Part shown: positions 1 through 5,087 of the stretch, in pieces | How the letters are laid out: each line of letters starts with the position of its first letter | How positions within the stretch are numbered: position 1 is the first letter of the stretch | NCBI GenBank assembly: GCA_938003725.1 | Contig: CALKXX010000059.1 | Span: 1 to 5,087 of the forward strand | Direction: 5' to 3' | Source of the DNA: an uncultured Sphingomonadaceae bacterium | Lineage (GTDB): Bacteria; Pseudomonadota; Alphaproteobacteria; Sphingomonadales; Sphingomonadaceae | DNA length: 5,087 nt | Notes under the pieces: generated by a model | What the model was told of the DNA's origin: nothing | What the model saw: only the letters and a program-made list of their open reading frames with translations | Databases searched by the model: none | Made by a program: the position numbers and the translations under genes

Positions 1-711
1 GCCACAAGTGGTAACAACCGGTTTGGAAAGGTCCACGCCGGTTTCATCAAACAATGCTTTGACCTCATCCCGCGATTTCCACGTGCCGTCGGTATTGAAG
101 AGTTTGCTGTGCGGAATATTGACGGAGCCAGGAATATGGCCGGTAGCCAAATCGCCTCTTGGGTCCGGTGTTTCACCGCTAAATCGGTCGGCTGGGCGGG
201 CATCGACAACCTGTTCGTCTTTGCTATGCAGGTTAGCTAGCATATCTGCCTTGCTGCGGACGTCCTTGTCGTCTTTCCAAACGGTAAAATGACGATGGCG
301 CAGAGCTTCTTTGCCAGTTTCCAGAGGGCGGCCTTCTGCTTTCCATTTGGCAATACCGCCATCCAGGATAGCGACTTCATGTGCGCCAAATATCGTTAGC
401 ATCCACCAGGCCCGTGCCGCGCTCTTTAGCGGGCTGTCATCATAGAGAACGATCCTGCTGCCATCGCCAAGGCCGAGGGATTGCATACGGCTGGCAAATT
501 TTTCCGGTGGAGGCAGCATATTCTCGACGCTGTTATTCGTATCCGTCAAATCGCCCAGATCCATGAAAACCGCGCCCGGAATGTGGCCCGCTTCATATTC
601 AGCTGCTGGATTGCGGCCAGCATCCGGCAAAAATTTCGTTGCATCAACAATGCGCAAATCCGATGCGCCCAGTTCGTTTGCAAGCCAGTCGGTGGTTACC
701 AGCAATTCCAT
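1..711 (-). CDS. sseA: 3-mercaptopyruvate sulfurtransferase, C-terminal end outside the window
   Basis: Two-domain rhodanese-family enzyme that, in this family, moves sulfur from 3-mercaptopyruvate to a thiol or cyanide acceptor through a cysteine persulfide, releasing pyruvate. The 237 residues present hold a complete N-terminal rhodanese domain (about 4-130, with AGHIPGAVFMDL at 41-52, SAARAWWML at 97-105 and ILDGG at 115-119) and most of the catalytic one (about 150 on, with DARPADRFSGE at 170-180 and GHIPGSVNIP at 191-200). The frame stops at the window edge on Cys236-Gly237, the start of the expected CGSG-type active loop. Arg176 and Arg185 lie 60 and 51 residues before this Cys, the same spacing as the substrate-binding arginines of rat MST (Arg187, Arg196, Cys247). 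That favours mercaptopyruvate over thiosulfate as donor, but the rest of the loop, which decides this, is missing. The start at 711 is set by a strong Shine-Dalgarno. The family is about 280 residues long, so some 45 are missing. It lies 134 bp after the photolyase on the same strand. Confidence 0.93.
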   Translation of the reverse strand, partial: MELLVTTDWLANELGASDLRIVDATKFLPDAGRNPAAEYEAGHIPGAVFMDLGDLTDTNNSVENMLPPPEKFASRMQSLGLGDGSRIVLYDDSPLKSAARAWWMLTIFGAHEVAILDGGIAKWKAEGRPLETGKEALRHRHFTVWKDDKDVRSKADMLANLHSKDEQVVDARPADRFSGETPDPRGDLATGHIPGSVNIPHSKLFNTDGTWKSRDEVKALFDETGVDLSKPVVTTCG

Positions 712-717
712 TTTAAG

Positions 718-725
718 CTCCTTTT
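718..725 (-). promoter_or_regulatory. Shine-Dalgarno of sseA
   Basis: Read on the minus strand the sequence is AAAAGGAG, six bases before the ATG at 711. An in-frame ATG also exists at 738, nine codons upstream, but the good ribosome site and the family-typical N-terminus (a start just before LVTTDWLA) favour 711. Confidence 0.75.
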
Positions 726-754
726 GCCCGGTGATCATCTGCCTATCTGGCAAA
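723..754 (-). repeat. Small inverted repeat touching the sseA ribosome site
   Basis: TTTGCC at 723-728 is complementary to GGCAAA at 749-754, giving a six-base stem around a 20-base loop. In the sseA leader RNA the second arm shares three A bases with the Shine-Dalgarno. Stem and loop size make this weak, and chance is a fair explanation. Confidence 0.25.
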
Positions 755-821
755 TGGTCTAGCGATTCGATTGTAAGCCGTCGAGGCTATAACGCATTGC
801 GCCGGGAATCCACCGACAATG

Positions 822-849
822 TGCATTTATCGCAACAGTTTGCATTTAT
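822..849. repeat. Pair of 9-bp direct repeats at the photolyase stop / sseA leader
   Basis: TGCATTTAT occurs at 822-830 and again at 841-849, 19 bp apart start to start, or close to two helical turns. The second copy covers the photolyase stop codon (846-848). The pair lies over 100 bp upstream of the sseA start. It could be a binding site for a dimeric regulator of sseA, or chance in an AT-rich patch. Confidence 0.3.
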
Positions 850-2375
850 AGGTGGTTCAGGAACGTAGCGGCGCTGTCGCGAATATCACGCTGTGTGTTT
901 TCGTCCATCTTGTCCCAAGTGCGATAGGGCATGGCTAGCCGGTTATTATCACCCAGCTTGTCCTTGTTCCGGTCCAGAAAGTCCCAATAGAGCGCATTGA
1001 ACGGACAGGCATCAGGGCCAGTGCGCTGCTTCACGTCAAAGCGGCATTCTGAGCAATAATCCGACATCTTGTTGATATAGTTACCCGATGACGCATAGGG
1101 TTTGGATGCAATGATGCCGCCATCGCTAAACTGGCTCATCCCAAGCGTGTTGGGCAACTCAACCCATTCATAGGCATCGGCATATACTTCCAGATACCAT
1201 TGGTGCACCTGATGCGGATCGATCCCTGCAATCAACGCAAAATTTCCGGTAATCATCAACCGCTGGATATGATGCGCGTAGGCCATATCAAGCGTTTGTC
1301 CGATCGCCTGCGCCATGCAATGCATATCGGTTTTACCAGTATAGTAAAAATCGGGCAATTTGCGGTCGGCACTCAGAAAATTACGATGGGCATAGTCCGG
1401 TCCTTCCCGCCAATAGATACCGCGCACATATTCCCGCCATCCGATAATCTGACGAATAAACCCTTCTGCGGCGTTCAGGGGGACATCGCCGTCATGATAA
1501 CGTTGCTCGACCTCGCGGCAGAGTGCGAGCGGATCAAGCAAACCAGAATTGATATAGGGGGACAGAATCGAGTGCCATAAGAATGGCTCGCCCGTAAGCA
1601 TCGCGTCCTGATAATCGCCGAACTGGGGCAGCGCATCATCCAGAAACTTTCGCTTCTGTCGCATGGCTTCGTCATGGGTAACCGCAAAGTAAAAATGATC
1701 GAGTGAACCAGGGTGCCCTGCAAAATGTGCGCCGACCAAATCTATCACGTCCTTTGTGATGTTATCAGAACGAAATCGAATGGGTTGCGGCATCAACAAG
1801 TCTCGCTGGGCCGGCTTTCGGTTTTCGCTGTCGTAGTTCCATTTACCGCCTTCCGGCTTTGCATCCTCGTCTAGTAATATCTTTGTTTTGCGCCGCATCT
1901 CACGATAGAAAAATTCCATCCGGAGTTGCTTCTTACCTTCCGCCCAATCTTCAAAATCCTGATGAGTGGCGACAAACCGGGTGTCTGGGCAGATTGTGAC
2001 CGGTAACCCGAACTGGTCCTCCCAATTTTCGATCATCTCCATTATTCGCCATTCTCCGGCTTCGGTAACGCGGATGGAATCGATATTATGACGCTGCGTA
2101 GCTCGGGCAATCTCGCCGGTAAAACTCCCGCTATTGCCGGGGTCATTGAGTTTGACATAGTCGACGTGCCAACCTCGTTCTCGCAAAGCGGCCGCGTGAT
2201 GACGCATTGCTGACAAGATGTAAGCGATCTTGGCTTTATGTTGCCGGACATAATTTGTCTCTTCGGCCACCTCCATCATTAGCAAGACGGTGTTTTCCGG
2301 GTCCTGATCTTGCAGAGAGGAAAGGTCATGGGACAATTGATCGCCCAATATCGGTATCAGCAGTTTTTTGGACAT
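846..2375 (-). CDS. phrB: FeS-containing bacterial cryptochrome/photolyase, (6-4) photolyase PhrB type
   Basis: Cytoplasmic light-driven DNA repair enzyme of the FeS-BCP (CryB/PhrB) branch, whose studied members repair UV (6-4) photoproducts using FAD, a 6,7-dimethyl-8-ribityllumazine antenna and a 4Fe-4S cluster. The 509-residue length is close to Agrobacterium PhrB (507). An N-terminal alpha/beta antenna domain (about 1-130, opening LLIPILGDQLS) precedes a helical FAD domain (about 200-490). Cluster cysteines are Cys353, Cys441, Cys444 and Cys457, each exactly three positions after PhrB Cys350, 438, 441 and 454. His368-His369 match the PhrB catalytic pair His365-His366, and Trp393, Tyr394 and Tyr433 match Trp390, Tyr391 and Tyr430. 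Other hallmarks are IIGWREYVRGIYW (310-322) and NTLGMSQFSDGG (409-420). By the same offset the outer electron-chain Trp342 would be Tyr345 here. The start fits the family N-terminus, although no Shine-Dalgarno is visible before it. It follows the 427-residue protein gene by 54 bp and may share its transcript. The subfamily is firm; the (6-4) specificity is inferred. The symbol phrB is also used for CPD photolyases; cryB is an alternative. Confidence 0.95.
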   Translation of the reverse strand: MSKKLLIPILGDQLSHDLSSLQDQDPENTVLLMMEVAEETNYVRQHKAKIAYILSAMRHHAAALRERGWHVDYVKLNDPGNSGSFTGEIARATQRHNIDSIRVTEAGEWRIMEMIENWEDQFGLPVTICPDTRFVATHQDFEDWAEGKKQLRMEFFYREMRRKTKILLDEDAKPEGGKWNYDSENRKPAQRDLLMPQPIRFRSDNITKDVIDLVGAHFAGHPGSLDHFYFAVTHDEAMRQKRKFLDDALPQFGDYQDAMLTGEPFLWHSILSPYINSGLLDPLALCREVEQRYHDGDVPLNAAEGFIRQIIGWREYVRGIYWREGPDYAHRNFLSADRKLPDFYYTGKTDMHCMAQAIGQTLDMAYAHHIQRLMITGNFALIAGIDPHQVHQWYLEVYADAYEWVELPNTLGMSQFSDGGIIASKPYASSGNYINKMSDYCSECRFDVKQRTGPDACPFNALYWDFLDRNKDKLGDNNRLAMPYRTWDKMDENTQRDIRDSAATFLNHL

Positions 2376-2429
2376 AGGGAATGCTTAGGTTGTTTGGGCG
2401 GATTTTTCCGTATGGGCTTTGGGTCAGGT

Positions 2430-3713
2430 TTACGATCCTAAAATACGCTGACCAATCCGTTCGAATCCGCGCGGGCCCAGGTCAAGCCGGAACGGTGCCA
2501 TTGTTTTGCGTGGTGGTTCATGTTCCTGACCGATGATATAGGATTTGGAAATGCTATCTGTCGCGCCATGCTCAAGGCCAACATGCACCAGCGGAACCAA
2601 CAGCGCGCGCATTTTGACCTGAAGCGGGCGAAACGCGCTGAATGGTAATCGCAGCTCACCGGATAAATGGACTGTTTTTCCAGGCTTCAGCTCTAGCACT
2701 TGATGCAGTATTTCATCAGGCAACTCAGGAGTTACGTCAGTGGCTCCGGCATCCGCCTGCACCATCGCCGCTCGAACTTTCAGGTTGCCCAACCCTCTGC
2801 CGCCGTTGTTGGTCAAGGCAATCCGATAACCGAGAACTGCATTTACCAGAGTTATACTCATCCGCTCCCCAAAGAAGTCCATACTGATTTGATCCATGAC
2901 ATTGGCGGCCGTCTGATTGGCGCGCCGTTGCGGAACTGTCCTTGGCTGCGACGACGAATTGATCTTTGATGTGATGTAGCCATCGGATGCCGCGGGTGCT
3001 GGACCCTCGGTTTTATCAGAGGGTGCCGACTCTAACTCGGCATCTGCAAATCTGTCGACGTCAATTTCGATCGCCATTTGCTGAATGCGCTTGCGCCGGA
3101 TGAAAAACGCAAGCGAGAGTAACATTGCAATCAATATAACGGCCGCAGCCAATATTTCGAGTGAAACGGTCTCAGTAAGGGTGGGTTCTGAAGGGCTGTT
3201 GCTGGAGGCGCTGGAATCCCGTTCTGGCTTTGTTAAAGGCGCTATATTTGCCGAATTACCGTCAGAATCTCCATCATTTGCCGAGTCACTCTCAATCCGA
3301 AACGGCGCGGGAGGTGGTGCCGTCTGTTCAGACGGCGGCGCAGGGCGGTTTAATCGTTCCGGCGCAGCAGCTTGGGAAGGCGGCGTGACCGGTGTCGTGC
3401 TATCGGGTGGCGGGCTATTGGGTGGCCGGGGTGATGCTTCCGGCGGGGAGGCATTGGCGCCGATAGTCGGTGCGCCTGTTTCCTGTTCAACTGGCTCCTC
3501 GACGGGCCCTTCCACTTGGTTTTCTGGCGGTGACGAATTGGGTCCGGGCGGCAAACTATATTCGTTCAATGAAGGCGGAACATCAGGTACGGGGAGTGCG
3601 TCAGCCGGAGGTTGCACATCTTGGCTCTGCGCCGCCGATGCTGTGCCAATCAACATCGCGCAAAGGACAAAATTCAAGACAGATTGATGGATATGATGTA
3701 ACCAAACAGGCAT
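2430..3713 (-). CDS. Secreted-start, proline-rich single-pass membrane protein of unknown function
   Basis: I do not recognise this 427-residue protein. It opens with a probable signal peptide (hydrophobic 11-23, then TASAAQ, likely cut near Ala27). A low-complexity segment at 35-137 has 33 prolines in 103 residues, with an acidic patch around 68-78. A Ser/Asp/Asn-rich stretch (about 140-180) leads to one strong membrane helix at about 186-205, closed by RRKR (206-209). A variable linker follows, then a compact domain of about 150 residues (274-427) with alternating hydrophobic residues and a VLGYRIALTNNGGRGLGNL patch (293-311), suggestive of a beta-sandwich. Signal peptide plus positive charges after the helix predict the proline-rich part in the periplasm and the C-terminal domain in the cytoplasm. 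The ATG is the first possible start because an in-frame TGA ends three codons upstream. A TGAGGA site lies only three bases before it, unusually close. It is divergent from queF and upstream of the photolyase. Coding is supported by frame length and domain order; the function is unknown. Confidence 0.85.
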   Translation of the reverse strand: MPVWLHHIHQSVLNFVLCAMLIGTASAAQSQDVQPPADALPVPDVPPSLNEYSLPPGPNSSPPENQVEGPVEEPVEQETGAPTIGANASPPEASPRPPNSPPPDSTTPVTPPSQAAAPERLNRPAPPSEQTAPPPAPFRIESDSANDGDSDGNSANIAPLTKPERDSSASSNSPSEPTLTETVSLEILAAAVILIAMLLSLAFFIRRKRIQQMAIEIDVDRFADAELESAPSDKTEGPAPAASDGYITSKINSSSQPRTVPQRRANQTAANVMDQISMDFFGERMSITLVNAVLGYRIALTNNGGRGLGNLKVRAAMVQADAGATDVTPELPDEILHQVLELKPGKTVHLSGELRLPFSAFRPLQVKMRALLVPLVHVGLEHGATDSISKSYIIGQEHEPPRKTMAPFRLDLGPRGFERIGQRILGS

Positions 3714-3716
3714 GCG

Positions 3717-3722
3717 TCCTCA
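3717..3722 (-). promoter_or_regulatory. Closely spaced Shine-Dalgarno of the proline-rich protein gene
   Basis: On the minus strand TGAGGA sits three bases before the ATG at 3713, shorter than the usual five to nine. The TGA within it is an in-frame stop, so no longer N-terminus is possible. I found no convincing minus-strand promoter in the rest of the divergent region. Confidence 0.5.
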
Positions 3723-3750
3723 GATAAAATGCTTATGGATTCTGGGGCGA

Positions 3751-3779
3751 TTGGCACTGAACTGACTATGAATGATAGT
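3751..3779 (+). promoter_or_regulatory. Possible sigma70-type promoter of the queF-GST pair
   Basis: TTGGCA (3751-3756) and GATAGT (3774-3779) are separated by 17 bp and resemble -35 (TTGACA) and -10 (TATAAT) boxes. Transcription would start near 3786, giving a leader of about 35 bases before queF. The spacer carries a tandem ACTGAACTGA (3756-3765). A short inverted repeat, ACTAT/ATAGT (3765-3769 and 3775-3779), overlaps the -10 box. This is a consensus match by eye only; alphaproteobacterial promoters are often poor matches. Confidence 0.4.
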
Positions 3780-3809
3780 GCGGGATGACATGAGTTGCGC
3801 GGTGCACTA
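3776..3809 (+). repeat. Inverted repeat spanning the likely queF transcription start
   Basis: TAGTGC at 3776-3781 is the reverse complement of GCACTA at 3804-3809, with 22 bases between. The left arm overlaps the proposed -10 box and the right arm ends ten bases before the queF ATG. It could be an operator or the base of a leader hairpin; no U-tract follows, so it is not a terminator. Confidence 0.3.
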
Positions 3810-3819
3810 GATAGTTCGC

Positions 3820-4290
3820 ATGACCGACCAAAATACCACAGATCCGCAGCCCCGTTTTTTGGGCAAAGAAAGCGCCCAACCTGCTTCTCCCGATGAAGCG
3901 GTTTTGGACTATGTGCCAAACCCGCGTGTTGGAGAACTCTACCTGACACGTTTTGCTGCGCCGGAATTCACATCTCTCTGTCCGGTTACCGCTCAACCGG
4001 ATTTCGCGCATCTCGTCATTGACTATGCGCCGGACGAGACAATCGTCGAATCGAAATCGCTGAAACTATTTCTGGGCAGTTTTCGCAACCACGCAGCTTT
4101 TCATGAGGATTGCACCGTCGGGATCGGCAAACGCCTTTTCGATGAAATGAAACCTAGGTGGCTGCGTATTGGAGGTTATTGGTATCCGCGCGGCGGCATC
4201 CCCATAGACATATTTTGGCAATCGGGAGAGCCGCCACAAGGACTGTGGCTGCCGGACCAGGGCGTCGCTCCCTATCGCGGGAGAGGATAA
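3820..4290 (+). CDS. queF: NADPH-dependent 7-cyano-7-deazaguanine (preQ0) reductase QueF, short form
   Basis: Cytoplasmic enzyme that reduces the nitrile of preQ0 to the aminomethyl group of preQ1 with two NADPH, the last free-base step before TGT inserts it into tRNA on the way to queuosine. The 156-residue, single-domain length matches the short QueF class of Bacillus subtilis (about 165) rather than the two-domain E. coli form. The nucleophile Cys54 lies in SLCPVTAQPDFAHL (52-65), with Asp61 as the proton donor. The family signature ESKSLKLF is at 77-84, and His95-Glu96 match the substrate-binding pair His96-Glu97 of the B. subtilis enzyme. The fold is the tunnelling (T-fold) type, active as a higher oligomer. 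The ATG is forced, because an in-frame TAG ends at 3810 and no other start codon lies between. No clear Shine-Dalgarno precedes it. The stop overlaps the start of the GST-like gene by one base. No other queuosine genes are in view. Confidence 0.96.
   Translation: MTDQNTTDPQPRFLGKESAQPASPDEAVLDYVPNPRVGELYLTRFAAPEFTSLCPVTAQPDFAHLVIDYAPDETIVESKSLKLFLGSFRNHAAFHEDCTVGIGKRLFDEMKPRWLRIGGYWYPRGGIPIDIFWQSGEPPQGLWLPDQGVAPYRGRG
4279..4286 (+). promoter_or_regulatory. Shine-Dalgarno of the GST-like gene inside the end of queF
   Basis: GGGAGAGG lies within the last queF codons, three bases before the ATG at 4290, and the junction reads TAATG. It supports this start and translational coupling to queF. Confidence 0.6.
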
Positions 4291-5087
4291 TGACTCATAA
4301 ATTTTACGGCGGACCACTGTCGCTATACTCGGGGAAAGCGCGTGCCTATCTGGATTGGAAGGGCGTGAATTATGAAGAGATTCTGAGCTCAACCGAAGTG
4401 TACAGGGATATTATTATTCCCAAAGTAGGTCGTCCCGTTATCCCGGTAATGGAAACCGAAGACGGGGAAACATTACAGGATACGACCCTGATCATCGATC
4501 ATTTTGAGTCGAAATTGGGCGGCCCTTCTGTTTACCCGGATACCCCCAAACAGCGCCTCGTGGCTCTGTTAATGGAAGTATATGGCGATGAATGGCTGGT
4601 TATCCCAGCGATGCATTATCGCTGGAACTACAACGAAGAGTGGGTTTACGGCGAATTTGGGGCTGTGGCTGCACCAGAGGCAAGCAAAGAAGAACAGTTG
4701 ATCATTGGGCGCGAGCGCGGACAGAATTTCAAGGGATTCTGCTCCATATTGGGCATTAATGAACAGACAATTCCGGCGATTGAGACAAGCTATGAAGCAT
4801 TGCTCGCCGACCTGAATAGGCATTTTTCCAATCATGACTATTTGCTTGGTTCGCGGCCATCAATTGGTGACTATGGCTTGATAGGACCTCTATATGCGCA
4901 TCTCTACCGCGATCCCGCTTCCGGAGAGATTATGAAGCGACTGGCGCCGAAAGTGGCGCAATGGGTCGAACGGATGGTTGACGTGACAGAGCCTTTGTCG
5001 GGACAGTTTCTCGCCGACGATGAAGTGCCCGCTACCCTTATTCCGATACTGGAACGCATGATGGGTGAACATATGCCTGTTTTGCAG
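4290..5087 (+). CDS. Glutathione S-transferase family protein, C-terminal end outside the window
   Basis: The frame is open from ATG 4290 to the window edge (266 residues, no stop). It has a thioredoxin-like N-terminal domain (about 3-78): FYGGPLSLYSGKARAYLDW opens it, with Ser11, Tyr13 and Ser14 in the usual catalytic region. Pro52 is the expected cis-proline (VIPVM, 50-54), and QDTTLIIDHFE (63-73) replaces the common glutathione-binding E-S motif with D-T. A helical C-terminal domain follows from about 85, with SIGDYGLIG (191-199) matching the N-capping box of GST helix 6 (Ser191, Asp194). Many GSTs end near 200-230 residues; this one is already longer, with about 50 residues (about 110-160) that look like an insertion plus a C-terminal extension. 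Substrate is unknown: it may be a glutathione transferase, a reductase or a non-enzymatic GST-fold protein. Cytoplasmic, as no signal peptide is seen. It is transcribed with queF, overlapping it by one base. Confidence 0.88.
   Translation, partial: MTHKFYGGPLSLYSGKARAYLDWKGVNYEEILSSTEVYRDIIIPKVGRPVIPVMETEDGETLQDTTLIIDHFESKLGGPSVYPDTPKQRLVALLMEVYGDEWLVIPAMHYRWNYNEEWVYGEFGAVAAPEASKEEQLIIGRERGQNFKGFCSILGINEQTIPAIETSYEALLADLNRHFSNHDYLLGSRPSIGDYGLIGPLYAHLYRDPASGEIMKRLAPKVAQWVERMVDVTEPLSGQFLADDEVPATLIPILERMMGEHMPVLQ

Noticed and set aside
776..788. AGCC/GGCT hairpin between photolyase and sseA
   Set aside because: A four-base stem without a U-tract is too weak to call a terminator.
8..868. Several plus-strand frames of 60-100 codons across sseA and its leader
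   Set aside because: They are antisense to sseA, which is identified by its rhodanese motifs and catalytic cysteine; none shows a ribosome site or recognisable domain.
1200..1580. 126-codon open frame on the plus strand inside the photolyase gene
   Set aside because: It lies fully within a firmly identified gene on the other strand and its product resembles nothing coherent.
2399..2410. CGGA-TTTT-TCCG hairpin between the proline-rich protein gene and the photolyase gene
   Set aside because: Only four base pairs and no following U-tract on the transcribed strand, so not a credible terminator.
3085..3687. 200-codon open frame on the plus strand opposite the proline-rich protein gene, glycine/serine rich
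   Set aside because: It is the mirror of proline-rich codons (CCN reads as NGG, often Gly-rich, on the other strand). It has no signal, domain or motif, while the minus-strand frame has a coherent secretion signal, membrane helix and C-terminal domain.
3729..3788. 19-codon small open frame upstream of queF
   Set aside because: No ribosome site, and it would overlap the proposed queF promoter; composition is unremarkable.
3786..3820. preQ1 riboswitch in the queF leader
   Set aside because: The leader of about 35 bases lacks the A-rich tail and the loop pattern of the preQ1-I class and is too short for the larger classes. Position alone prompted the idea.
4569..5072. Minus-strand frames of 60-88 codons opposite the GST-like gene
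   Set aside because: The plus-strand frame is open throughout and carries GST-fold landmarks; the opposite frames show none.

Overview
The window is an ordinary-looking piece of bacterial chromosome of moderate GC content. Five protein genes cover nearly all of it, and no stretch over 300 bases lacks a gene. I see no mobile element, CRISPR array, tRNA or rRNA. The mix of an iron-sulfur bacterial cryptochrome/photolyase, a two-domain mercaptopyruvate sulfurtransferase, a short single-domain QueF and a long GST-like protein fits an alphaproteobacterium. A member of the Sphingomonadales is my best guess, from general resemblance rather than any search.

Layout: three genes lie on the minus strand and, read in their own direction, run from about 3713 down to the left edge. 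First comes a 427-residue protein with a signal peptide, a proline-rich segment and one membrane segment, which I cannot assign to a known family (3713-2430). After 54 bp comes a 509-residue photolyase of the FeS-BCP/(6-4) PhrB type (2375-846). After another 134 bp comes 3-mercaptopyruvate sulfurtransferase sseA (711 to edge), cut at its catalytic cysteine loop. A 106-bp divergent intergenic region (3714-3819) separates these from a plus-strand pair: queF (3820-4290), the last step of preQ1 synthesis for queuosine, and a glutathione S-transferase-like gene (4290 to edge). The start codon of the GST gene overlaps the queF stop codon by one base.

Functionally the genes look like unrelated housekeeping and stress modules: DNA photorepair, sulfur transfer, tRNA modification and thiol chemistry. 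The only sequence evidence for working together is the queF/GST overlap, which implies co-transcription and translational coupling. The least explained item is the proline-rich membrane protein. The two edge genes are incomplete only because the window ends there; both frames are open to the boundary.
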